From positions 157,674-221,673 of the forward strand of contig JAEAMQ010000036.1 in the NCBI GenBank assembly GCA_016901395.1: 64,000 nt of DNA. Reading direction: 5' to 3'. The notes beneath the pieces are model-generated. The model did not search any database, had not been told where the DNA came from, and saw only the letters and a program-made list of their open reading frames with translations. Positions 36,363 through 44,271 of the stretch are shown here, one piece after another; position 1 is the stretch's first letter; each line of letters starts with the position of its first letter. The position numbers and the translations under genes are program-made. The DNA is from Prevotella sp. (GTDB lineage Bacteria > Bacteroidota > Bacteroidia > Bacteroidales > Bacteroidaceae).

Positions 36363-37028
36363 TTACTTCAGCGTACCAGCATTGGCTGCCTCAACCATCT
36401 CAGGAGAAGCATACAGGTAAACCTCTACACGACGATTGGCTTGAGAAACGCTCTTGTCCTCAATCTCGTCCTGGCTACCCTTGCCGGCAACATTCTGCAA
36501 CTGTGAACCGCTTACGCCACAAGAAGAGAGATAGTCGGCCACGCTCTGAGCACGCTTCTGGCTCAATGGAACGTTGATGGCATCACCACCCGAACGGTCG
36601 GTATAACCATAGATGTCTACATGACAGTCGCTGTTGTTCTTCAACACAGTGGAGAACTTGGCCAAGTCTTTCTTACTGCTGGAGTTAAGAGTGGCCTGGT
36701 TGAGGGCGAAGAGAATACCCGAGTCGAAGGTCACCTTCACGGCCTTCAGACCGTTGGCATCGGTCACTTCTTCAACTTTGGCATTCTGCACCTGGGCAGC
36801 CTCTGCAGCAACCTTGTCCATATGACGACCGATGATAGCACCCGTACCGGCACCTACTGCGCCACCGATGGCTGCGCCTACTGCTGTATTACCGGCTATT
36901 TTACCAATAATTCCACCCAAAACGGCACCTGCACCTGTACCAATGAGAGCACCTGTACCCTGCTTTGTTGCGCAACTGCTCAGAGCGAGCAGGCACATAC
37001 CAACTGTTGCAACTTTTACATTCTTCAT
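36363..37028 (-). CDS. OmpA-family lipoprotein with glycine zipper
   Basis: A 221-residue lipoprotein: signal with LLALSSC (lipobox Cys19), a glycine-zipper region (~24-68, GTGAGAVLGGIIGKIAG) and a C-terminal OmpA peptidoglycan-binding domain (~100-215) with YGYTDRSGG, LSQKRAQSVADYL and NRRVEVYLY. It resembles YiaD of E. coli. It probably sits in the outer membrane and binds the wall. A TATCTTTGC -7 element is at 37069-37061, divergent from proS; mtgA follows, so they may form one unit. Confidence 0.9.
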   Translation of the reverse strand: MKNVKVATVGMCLLALSSCATKQGTGALIGTGAGAVLGGIIGKIAGNTAVGAAIGGAVGAGTGAIIGRHMDKVAAEAAQVQNAKVEEVTDANGLKAVKVTFDSGILFALNQATLNSSSKKDLAKFSTVLKNNSDCHVDIYGYTDRSGGDAINVPLSQKRAQSVADYLSSCGVSGSQLQNVAGKGSQDEIEDKSVSQANRRVEVYLYASPEMVEAANAGTLK

Positions 37029-37060
37029 AATTATTCTTTTTTACATTGAATTGTCTTACT

Positions 37061-37069
37061 GCAAAGATA
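37061..37069 (-). promoter_or_regulatory. -7 element of the OmpA-family gene
   Basis: The minus strand reads TATCTTTGC, 32 bases before the start codon. No TTTG box is found at the normal distance. It is divergent from the next element. Confidence 0.55.
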
Positions 37070-37113
37070 ACTCTTTTTTTATTACGAAAACGAATTATCA
37101 AAGTTTTTTTTAT

Positions 37114-37122
37114 TAACTTTGC
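37114..37122 (+). promoter_or_regulatory. -7 element of the proS promoter
   Basis: The plus strand reads TAACTTTGC. This implies a leader of nearly 100 bases before ATG 37228, which supports that start over the upstream frame opening at 37147. Confidence 0.5.
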
Positions 37123-37227
37123 GACAAAATTAATCAATAGAAACGATTGCTACAATGGGAAATCACCTATTTCGACATAGGAAAATCCCTATACAATGCT
37201 ATCGACAATAAGGTAAAGACAGTAAAA

Positions 37228-38709
37228 ATGGCTAAAGAACTGAAAGATTTAACCAAGCGCGCCGACAACTATAGTCAGTGGTACAACGACTTGGTGATGA
37301 AGGCTGACCTCGCAGAGACCTCTCCCGTTCGTGGTTGTATGATTATCAAGCCCTATGGCTATGCTATTTGGGAAAAGATGCAGGCAGTGCTTGATAAGAT
37401 GTTTAAAGCAACAGGGGTACAGAATGCTTATTTCCCCTTGCTTATCCCGAAGAGTTTCTTCGCTAAGGAGGCCGAGCACGTAGCAGGCTTTGCCAAGGAG
37501 AGCGCAGTGGTGACCCACTATCGTCTGAAGGCCACTCCCGACGGCAAAGGCATCATGGTAGACCCCGAAGCCAAGCTCGAAGAAGAACTGATTATCCGCC
37601 CTACATCGGAGACAATGATATGGAACACTTATAAGAATTGGATTCATTCTTACCGCGACCTGCCCATCCTTTGCAACCAATGGTGTAATGTGATGCGCTG
37701 GGAAATGCGAACCCGTCCATTCCTCCGCACCTCGGAGTTCCTCTGGCAAGAGGGTCATACGGCCCACGCCACGGAGCAGGAGGCTCAGGAGGAGGCTCGC
37801 AAGATGCTGGGCGTATATGCCGATTTCGTGGAAAACTATATGGGTGTGCCTGTGGTTCAGGGCGTGAAGAGTGAGACAGAACGCTTTGCCGGTGCCCTCG
37901 ATACCTATACCATTGAGGCCATGATGCAGGACGGCAAGGCACTGCAGAGCGGTACCAGCCACTTCCTCGGACAGAATTTCGCCAAGAGTTTCGATGTGAC
38001 GTTCCTCAACAAGGAGAACAAACCAGAGTATGTATGGGCCACAAGCTGGGGCGTTTCCACCCGACTGATGGGTGCCCTCATCATGGTTCACTCCGATGAC
38101 AACGGTCTTGTGCTGCCGCCGAAGTTGGCTCCCATCCAGGTGGTTATCGTGCCTATCAACAAGAATGACGAGCAGTTGCAGGCCATTTCTGACAAACTGA
38201 AGCCGGTGATCGATAAGTTCAACGAACTGGGTATCAGTGTGAAATATGACGATTCAGACAACAAGCGTCCGGGCTTCAAGTTCGCCGACTATGAGCTGAA
38301 GGGCGTTCCCGTGCGTCTGGTGATGGGTGGTCGCGACCTCGAAAACAACACCATCGAGGTGATGCGCCGTGACACGCTGGAGAAAGAGAGTGTTTCTTTC
38401 GACGGCATTGTGGAGCGCGTGCAGGCCATGCTCGACGATATCCAGAAAAATATCTTTGAGAAAGCCCGCAAGTATCGCGACGAACACATTTTCGAATGCG
38501 ACAACTACGACGAGTTTAAGGAGCGTGTCAAGGATGGCGGTTTCTATCTCTGCCACTGGGATGGCACCGCCGAGACCGAGGCTCAGATCAAGGAAGACAC
38601 GCAGGCCACTATCCGATGCGTGCCCTTCAACTGTGAGCAGACGCCGGGTGTGGATATGGTAAGCGGCAAGCCCGCGAAGTATCGCGTCATCATCGCCCGC
38701 TCCTACTAA
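37228..38709 (+). CDS. proS: Prolyl-tRNA synthetase (archaeal/eukaryotic-type)
   Basis: A 493-residue class II synthetase of the shorter ProS form typical of Bacteroidetes, without the editing insertion. Motif 1/2 areas are seen in [26 protein letters not shown] and [24 protein letters not shown]; motif 3 includes [17 protein letters not shown]. The C-terminal end [12 protein letters not shown] is characteristic. The frame is open 27 codons upstream, but ATG 37228 ([19 protein letters not shown]) is the family start. Confidence 0.96.
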   Translation: MAKELKDLTKRADNYSQWYNDLVMKADLAETSPVRGCMIIKPYGYAIWEKMQAVLDKMFKATGVQNAYFPLLIPKSFFAKEAEHVAGFAKESAVVTHYRLKATPDGKGIMVDPEAKLEEELIIRPTSETMIWNTYKNWIHSYRDLPILCNQWCNVMRWEMRTRPFLRTSEFLWQEGHTAHATEQEAQEEARKMLGVYADFVENYMGVPVVQGVKSETERFAGALDTYTIEAMMQDGKALQSGTSHFLGQNFAKSFDVTFLNKENKPEYVWATSWGVSTRLMGALIMVHSDDNGLVLPPKLAPIQVVIVPINKNDEQLQAISDKLKPVIDKFNELGISVKYDDSDNKRPGFKFADYELKGVPVRLVMGGRDLENNTIEVMRRDTLEKESVSFDGIVERVQAMLDDIQKNIFEKARKYRDEHIFECDNYDEFKERVKDGGFYLCHWDGTAETEAQIKEDTQATIRCVPFNCEQTPGVDMVSGKPAKYRVIIARSY

Positions 38710-38754
38710 GCCCGTCGGCATCCTTTTTGCCAATCCTCCCCTCCTCTATATCCC

Positions 38755-38787
38755 CATCAGGGGCATGCCATCCGCATGCCCCTGATG
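38755..38787. terminator. Perfect 14-bp hairpin after proS
   Basis: CATCAGGGGCATGC (38755-38768) pairs fully with GCATGCCCCTGATG (38774-38787) around CATCC. It is placed 45 bases after proS as a terminator would be, but only TCGTTT follows, so it may be a processing or pause hairpin. Confidence 0.6.
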
Positions 38788-38963
38788 TCGTTTCTAATCG
38801 GCTTTAATACTCTTTTTCAACCGGTTTCCTGTCCTCTTTCAGCCGTTTCCCTATCGTTCTTCAGCAGTCTCGTTGTCCTCTTTCAGCCGTCTTCCTGTCG
38901 CTCCTCAGCTGCTTCATTGTCCTCCTTCAGCTGTATCGTTTATCCTCCTTCAACCGGTTTGTT
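38788..38963. repeat. 22-bp periodic array, copy E
   Basis: Eight units at strict 22-base steps from 38788 to 38941, then a one-base slip. The pattern is TC-T--TTCAGC-GT-TC-TTG; examples are TCCTCTTTCAGCCGT at 38832 and 38876 and TCCTCCTTCAGCTGT at 38920. The middles (AACCGGTT, CAGCTG) are small dyads. The sequence differs from arrays A-C but the period is the same. Confidence 0.7.
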
Positions 38964-39073
38964 TCCTTATAGCTCCCCGCCGCTCGGTCTGTATGTTGGC
39001 GTACTACGCCAACCCTCCCTCCCTTTTTGTATTTTCTTTCCCCTTTCCTATCGTCATTTCCAAATATTCTTCG

Positions 39074-39081
39074 TACTTTTG
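39074..39081 (+). promoter_or_regulatory. -7 element of the uvrA promoter
   Basis: TACTTTTG lies 23 bases before ATG 39105. No TTTG box is visible at the usual spacing. Confidence 0.5.
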
Positions 39082-39104
39082 TATAAAAGATATCATCCCA
39101 ATTT

Positions 39105-41963
39105 ATGGACGACAAATATATAGAGGTAAAAGGCGCACGCGTCAACAATCTCAAGAACGTGAGCCTCCGCATCCCCCGCAATAAGTTTATCACCATCACC
39201 GGAGTATCCGGTTCCGGCAAATCATCACTCGCCTTTGACACGCTCTACGCCGAAGGCCAGCGCCGCTATGTGGAGAGCCTATCGAGCTATGCCCGCCAGT
39301 TCCTCGGCCGCATGAGCAAACCCGAGTGTGATTTCATCAAGGGATTGCCTCCAGCCATCGCCATCGAGCAGAAGGTCATCGCCCGCAATCCTCGCTCCAC
39401 GGTAGGCACCTCCACCGAAATCTACGAGTATCTGCGTCTGCTCTATGCCCGCATCGGCCGCACCTACTCCCCTATCTCCGGACAGGAAGTGAAGAAACAC
39501 TCCACCGAAGACATCCTGCAGCAGGTAATGCAGTATTCCGAGGGCACCAAATACATGATTCTCGCTCCACTCCATGTGGTCGAAGGCCGCTCCATCGACA
39601 AACAGTTGGAGATGGATTTGCAGGAAGGTTACACCCGCATGATGGTCGGCGACGAGGTGACGCGCATTGAGGACGTGCTCGATGCCAAGACCTTTGAGGG
39701 GAAAACAGAGGTGAAAGAACCGCTCTATCTGGTCATCGACCGACTGAGTGTATCGCCCGAAAAAGATGTCATCGCACGCCTCATCGACTCCGTGGAGACC
39801 GCCATGTACGAGGGCGACGGCACATGCCGCCTGCTCTTTCTGCCGTCGAATATCAGCTATGACTTCTCCTCGCGCTTCGAAGCCGATGGGATTAAGTTTG
39901 AGGAACCCAATGATAACATGTTCTCTTTCAACTCTCCGCTGGGCGCATGTCCCACCTGCGAGGGTTTCGGAAGCGTGATAGGCATCAACGAGAAGCTCGT
40001 CATCCCCAATTCCACACTATCGGTTTACGACGGTTGCGTGCAGTGCTGGCATGGCGACAAGATGAAACAGTGGCAGGATGAGTTCTGCCGTCGTGCCCAG
40101 ATAGACAACTTCCCCATCTTCAAGCCCTATCTGGAGCTGTCGATGAAAGAGAAGGACATGCTCTGGCACGGACTGCCGTCGGAGATGAAGAAGAACGGCG
40201 AGCGACGGGCAGACAGCGTCTGCATCGACTCGTTTTTCCAAATGGTGAAGGAAAATCAGTATAAGATTCAATACCGTGTGATGCTCAGCCGCTACCGCGG
40301 AAAGACCGTTTGCCCCGACTGCAAAGGCACCCGACTGAAGAAAGAAACCGCTTGGGTGAAGATTGGTGGACGCAGCATCTCCGACCTTACGGAAATGCCC
40401 GTGGTCAATCTAAAGGATTGGTTTGATCACTTGGAACTGACAGAGCACGAGCAGGAGATAGCCAAGCGACTGCTTGTCGAAATCAAATCACGCCTCCACT
40501 TCCTCTGCGACGTGGGGCTCAACTATCTTACCCTCAACCGCCTGAGCAATTCTCTCTCCGGCGGCGAGAGCCAACGCATCAACCTCACCACCTCACTCGG
40601 ATCGTCGCTCGTGGGTAGTCTCTATATCCTCGATGAGCCAAGCATCGGCCTCCACAGTTGCGACACCGACCGATTGATACACGTTCTGCGCGAGTTGCAG
40701 TCTTTGGGCAATACCGTTATCGTGGTGGAGCACGACGAAGAAATCATGCGGGAGGCCGACTGGCTGATTGATGTGGGACCGGATGCGGGCAACAACGGAG
40801 GAGAAATCGTCTATGAAGGTCCGGTGCCCGAGACGCTGAAGGAAGCCAAAGACCAGCAAAACGCGCAGGAATTGATCGCGCAACATCCCGCCAGTCATAC
40901 CATCAAATACCTCACCGGCACCGAGACGATACCTGTGCCGTCGTCCCGTCGTCCATGGAATCAGTCGATTAAGCTGCGAGGTTGCCGCATGAACAACCTC
41001 AAAGGCGTGGACGTAGAGTTCCCGCTCAACGTCATGACGGCTGTCACCGGCGTGTCGGGTTCGGGCAAATCGAGCCTTGTCAAAGGCATCCTCTACCCCG
41101 CCATCAAGCGCAATCTCGATGAGGTGTGCGATGCTCCCGGTGAGTATCTGGCCCTCGAAGGCGACTGGAGACAGGTGAAACATATAGAATATGTGGACCA
41201 AAACCCTATTGGCCGCAGCAGCCGCTCTAACCCAGCGACCTATCTGAAGGCCTACGATGCCATCCGAACGCTCTATGCCGACCAGCCACTGGCCAAGCAA
41301 CTGGGCTTCTCCCCGCAGTATTTCTCATTCAATGCCGAGGGCGGACGCTGCGAGGAATGTAAGGGAGCGGGAGTCATTACGGTCGAAATGCAGTTTATGG
41401 CCGACCTCACTCTGGAGTGCGAGTCATGTCATGGACAGCGCTTCAAGCAAGACATCCTCGACGTTCGCTTTGAGGGAAAGAACATCAATGACGTGCTGAA
41501 CATGACTGTCACGGAAGCCATCGCCTTTTTCTCTCAGCATAAACAGACCGCCATCGTCAACCGATTGAAGCCGCTGGACGATGTGGGACTGGGATATATC
41601 AAGCTCGGACAGAGTTCGTCTACGCTCTCCGGCGGTGAAAACCAGCGCGTAAAACTCGCCTATTTCATCGGACAGGAACGACAGGAACCGAGCCTTTTCA
41701 TCTTCGACGAACCCACCACAGGACTCCATTTCCACGACATCTCGCGTCTGCTCAAAGCCTTCGATGCCCTCATTGAGCGCGGACACTCCATCCTTGTCAT
41801 TGAGCACAACCTCGATGTGATTAAGTCTGCCGACTGGATTATAGACATGGGGCCCGGCGGAGGAAATCTCGGCGGCAACGTGGTATGTACCGGAACACCC
41901 GAGACCATTGCTGCGAATGCGAAAAGTGTCACCGGAAAATATCTGAAATCCAAACTCTCATGA
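39105..41963 (+). CDS. uvrA: Excinuclease ABC subunit A
   Basis: A 952-residue UvrA with two ABC ATPase modules: Walker A GVSGSGKSSLAFDT (~32-45) and GVSGSGKSSLVKG (~650), signatures LSGGESQRI and LSGGENQRV, the N-terminal zinc site (CPTCEGFG and CPDCKGTR) and the C-terminal zinc finger CEECKGAG ... CESCHGQRF. It is the damage-recognition ATPase of nucleotide-excision repair; uvrB and uvrC are not in the window. Its TGA overlaps the ATG of the glycosyltransferase (ATGA), so the two are coupled. Confidence 0.96.
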   Translation: MDDKYIEVKGARVNNLKNVSLRIPRNKFITITGVSGSGKSSLAFDTLYAEGQRRYVESLSSYARQFLGRMSKPECDFIKGLPPAIAIEQKVIARNPRSTVGTSTEIYEYLRLLYARIGRTYSPISGQEVKKHSTEDILQQVMQYSEGTKYMILAPLHVVEGRSIDKQLEMDLQEGYTRMMVGDEVTRIEDVLDAKTFEGKTEVKEPLYLVIDRLSVSPEKDVIARLIDSVETAMYEGDGTCRLLFLPSNISYDFSSRFEADGIKFEEPNDNMFSFNSPLGACPTCEGFGSVIGINEKLVIPNSTLSVYDGCVQCWHGDKMKQWQDEFCRRAQIDNFPIFKPYLELSMKEKDMLWHGLPSEMKKNGERRADSVCIDSFFQMVKENQYKIQYRVMLSRYRGKTVCPDCKGTRLKKETAWVKIGGRSISDLTEMPVVNLKDWFDHLELTEHEQEIAKRLLVEIKSRLHFLCDVGLNYLTLNRLSNSLSGGESQRINLTTSLGSSLVGSLYILDEPSIGLHSCDTDRLIHVLRELQSLGNTVIVVEHDEEIMREADWLIDVGPDAGNNGGEIVYEGPVPETLKEAKDQQNAQELIAQHPASHTIKYLTGTETIPVPSSRRPWNQSIKLRGCRMNNLKGVDVEFPLNVMTAVTGVSGSGKSSLVKGILYPAIKRNLDEVCDAPGEYLALEGDWRQVKHIEYVDQNPIGRSSRSNPATYLKAYDAIRTLYADQPLAKQLGFSPQYFSFNAEGGRCEECKGAGVITVEMQFMADLTLECESCHGQRFKQDILDVRFEGKNINDVLNMTVTEAIAFFSQHKQTAIVNRLKPLDDVGLGYIKLGQSSSTLSGGENQRVKLAYFIGQERQEPSLFIFDEPTTGLHFHDISRLLKAFDALIERGHSILVIEHNLDVIKSADWIIDMGPGGGNLGGNVVCTGTPETIAANAKSVTGKYLKSKLS

Positions 41964-42853
41964 TCTCCATTCTCATTCCAACCTTCAACGACAGTTGCCT
42001 GAATTTGGTCGATGCTTTGGCCAAACAGGCCACCGTGATGGATGGACTGGCCTGGGAAATCATCGTGGCCGACGATGCCTCGACCGACAAATCCATTGTC
42101 GAGGAAAACCTCAAAATCAACGAAATACCCCATTGCCGTTACATCGTCAGGGAGAAAAATGTCGGGCGTTCGGCCATCCGCAACTTCCTTGCCGATACTG
42201 CCCAGGGCGACTGGCTGCTGCTGATTGATGGCGATGGAAGTGTCATCGAGGACGATTATCTGCGCCGCTTTGTTGAGGCAACCCAGCAGTGCTCCGTCTG
42301 CTACGGTGGATACCGCATGATGCCCGGTCCAAAAGGTAATCTCCGTTGGCTCTACGAACGTCATGCCGCGGCCCGACATACCGTTGAGCAGCGCAGGAAA
42401 CACCCTTTCCTCTGCTTCAACATTTCCAACCTTCTCATCCGAAAAGAACTCATGCTGGCCTATCCGCTGGATGCCCGGTTTACCCAATACGGCTACGAGG
42501 ACGTGCTGTTGGGCAAACAACTGCAGCAGGCCGGCATCACGATTCATCATATTGATTCCCCCATCGGGTTCTTCGACTATGAGGACAATGCCCATTTTGT
42601 GGCCAAAACCGAAGAAGGCCTGCGCACACTTTGGCAGTTCCACGAAGAGTTACAGGGCTATTCCACCCTACTCTACCTTGCCGAAAAGCTGAACACCATA
42701 TCCCGCCTGTTCTACCTTTCCGTCTTCCAGCTATTACAAAACAAATGGAGAAGAAACCTCACCGGCTCCTCTCCATCACTCCAATTGTTCCAACTTTATA
42801 AATTAGGATACCTTCTCAGTCTTTCTCAGCCCGCAAAGGACTCGAAAGATTAA
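41960..42853 (+). CDS. Family 2 glycosyltransferase
   Basis: A 297-residue GT-A glycosyltransferase. ISILIPTFND at the start, IIVADDASTDKS (~35-46), EKNVGRSAIRNFLA and the metal/nucleotide site LLLIDGDG (~92) are typical of GT2; the second half has GYEDVLLGKQLQQAGITIHHID, similar to chondroitin-synthase-like domains. No membrane helix is seen. The upstream open frame is only the uvrA shadow; ATG 41960 overlaps the uvrA stop. Sugar and acceptor are unknown. The C-terminus overlaps the convergent lipoprotein gene by 38 bases. Confidence 0.88.
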   Translation: MISILIPTFNDSCLNLVDALAKQATVMDGLAWEIIVADDASTDKSIVEENLKINEIPHCRYIVREKNVGRSAIRNFLADTAQGDWLLLIDGDGSVIEDDYLRRFVEATQQCSVCYGGYRMMPGPKGNLRWLYERHAAARHTVEQRRKHPFLCFNISNLLIRKELMLAYPLDARFTQYGYEDVLLGKQLQQAGITIHHIDSPIGFFDYEDNAHFVAKTEEGLRTLWQFHEELQGYSTLLYLAEKLNTISRLFYLSVFQLLQNKWRRNLTGSSPSLQLFQLYKLGYLLSLSQPAKDSKD

Positions 42854-43286
42854 CCTTCCATCGGCCATGCCTGAATACCACAGGAACAACAAAATCAGCT
42901 TGTTCCGTAGGGCGGCCGGCTTTGCCTAACGTATCCATGCTTAGGTAATGGTGCACCCTAACCTTCACAGAAGCCGTGCTGTCCGGTTCTTGATAGCTCA
43001 CTTCGCCAATCTCAAATGTAGCCCCTTCCGGCATTGCCCTGAGCGCATCGACATCCGACTGATTGACCTGAGAGGCCATATAGCTCAACCATTGCACAGA
43101 CTCCTCTGTACATAAAGATACGGCACGATGGAACTGCCAATTAAAATAAGCCTTAGAAAAAGAGTTGACCTGATCTATCAGCTGGCTTTCCTTATCTTGC
43201 TTACACGAAGCAACTATCACTCCAACAACCACTAATCCTATGGTTATGACCATCCATCTACAATGATTCAGTACCTTCAATTTCAA
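42816..43286 (-). CDS. Small lipoprotein of unknown function
   Basis: A 156-residue protein with a hydrophobic signal and lipobox IVASC (Cys28), so it is a lipoprotein. The mature part (LIDQVNSFSKAYFNWQFHRAVSLC) and later beta-strand sequence (ASVKVRVHHYLSMDT, FVVPVVFRHGRWKV) resemble NTF2-like/DUF4878-type lipoproteins, which is a guess from the pattern. A TACTTTTGC -7 element lies at 43318-43310. Its 3' end overlaps the 3' end of the glycosyltransferase on the other strand. Confidence 0.75.
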   Translation of the reverse strand: MKLKVLNHCRWMVITIGLVVVGVIVASCKQDKESQLIDQVNSFSKAYFNWQFHRAVSLCTEESVQWLSYMASQVNQSDVDALRAMPEGATFEIGEVSYQEPDSTASVKVRVHHYLSMDTLGKAGRPTEQADFVVPVVFRHGRWKVNLSSPLRAEKD

Positions 43287-43309
43287 AACGTTGTATTATG
43301 TTAGATGCT

Positions 43310-43318
43310 GCAAAAGTA
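43310..43318 (-). promoter_or_regulatory. -7 element of the small lipoprotein gene
   Basis: The minus strand reads TACTTTTGC, 23 bases before ATG 43286. Confidence 0.55.
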
Positions 43319-43406
43319 AGGAAAATATTCCAAAGGGAGCTCCGACCTGCTTTGATTTATTATAATATTTTAGACTTTATCGCTATTGTTTGTCGTTAGA
43401 TTTCCA

Positions 43407-43414
43407 TACCTTTG
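43407..43414 (+). promoter_or_regulatory. -7 element of the WalJ-like gene
   Basis: TACCTTTG lies 17 bases before ATG 43432; ATTG 18 bases upstream of it may serve as a poor -33 box. Confidence 0.55.
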
Positions 43415-43431
43415 TAGAAAATTAGACACTC

Positions 43432-44250
43432 ATGTTACATTATATATCATTCGGTAGCGGGAGCAGTGGCAACTGCAGTTTCCTGTATACCGAGCACTCC
43501 GGCCTCCTGATCGATGCCGGTCTGGGCATCCGGACACTAAAGAAGTATTTTAAAAACTACCAGATACAATTTTCCAATGTAAAGCATCTGCTCGTCACCC
43601 ACGACCATGCCGACCACGTCAAGTCTGTGGGGAGTCTCAGCAAAGACTATGATTTGCCCGTCTACTCCACCTATAAAGTACATGCAGGCATAGACAACAA
43701 CTGGTGTGTGAGAAACAAAATCTCTCCTGACAAGGTGAAAGTCATCGAAAAGAATGTCACTTTCCAGCTGGACGATTTTACGATTACCCCTTTCGAGGTA
43801 CCTCATGACAGCAGCGACAATGTGGGGTATTGCATCCAATATGAGGGTATCACATTTGTGCTAATGACAGACATTGGCCACATGACCGATGAAATCAAAG
43901 AGTATATAGGCCGGGCCAACTATCTCGTTATAGAAGCCGACTACGAGTCGGAAATGCTTGATCGCGGCCCATATCCCGAGCATCTTAAAAACAGAATACG
44001 CGGCCCGCTCGGGCACATGAGCAACATGGAGTGTGCGCTGGCACTGACCGAGAATGCCACAGAAAATCTGAAGCACGTCTGGCTCTGCCACCTCAGTGAT
44101 GAAAACAACCATCCGGAACTGGCCGAGAAAAACGTCAAGCAGGTGCTTCGCGCCCACGGCATCATCGCAGGAAACGAACAGGGAGCCGACTTCCGCCTGG
44201 ATGTTCTCAAGCGCAAAACCCCATCAGAAGTCTTTGACCTGACCCTTTAA
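43432..44250 (+). CDS. MBL-fold metallo-hydrolase (WalJ/YycJ-like)
   Basis: A 272-residue metallo-beta-lactamase-fold protein. FGSGSSGNC at 7-15 and THDHADH at 56-62, then VPHDSSDNVGY and TDIGHMTDEI, are the marks of the WalJ/YycJ group, related to DNA-processing exonucleases. In Firmicutes the gene sits in the WalRK operon; Bacteroidetes have it alone, as here. The last codons form one arm of a perfect terminator hairpin. Confidence 0.87.
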   Translation: MLHYISFGSGSSGNCSFLYTEHSGLLIDAGLGIRTLKKYFKNYQIQFSNVKHLLVTHDHADHVKSVGSLSKDYDLPVYSTYKVHAGIDNNWCVRNKISPDKVKVIEKNVTFQLDDFTITPFEVPHDSSDNVGYCIQYEGITFVLMTDIGHMTDEIKEYIGRANYLVIEADYESEMLDRGPYPEHLKNRIRGPLGHMSNMECALALTENATENLKHVWLCHLSDENNHPELAEKNVKQVLRAHGIIAGNEQGADFRLDVLKRKTPSEVFDLTL

Positions 44251-44268
44251 CAGGTCAAAGACTTTTAT
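44228..44268. terminator. Bidirectional terminator between convergent genes
   Basis: A perfect 14-bp stem: AAGTCTTTGACCTG (44228-44241) with its complement (44251-44264) around ACCCTTTAA, T-rich on both outer sides. The left arm is inside the coding region of the WalJ-like gene and its stop codon is in the loop. It can serve this gene and the opposing TamL-like gene. Confidence 0.88.
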
Positions 44269-44271
44269 CGT

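Larger units (their letters stand above)
38710..39104. other. Spacer between proS and uvrA
   Basis: About 395 bases of pyrimidine-rich DNA with no credible gene. It holds a strong palindrome (38755-38787), a 22-bp periodic array (38788-38963) and a -7 element of the uvrA promoter (39074-39081). Confidence 0.6.
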
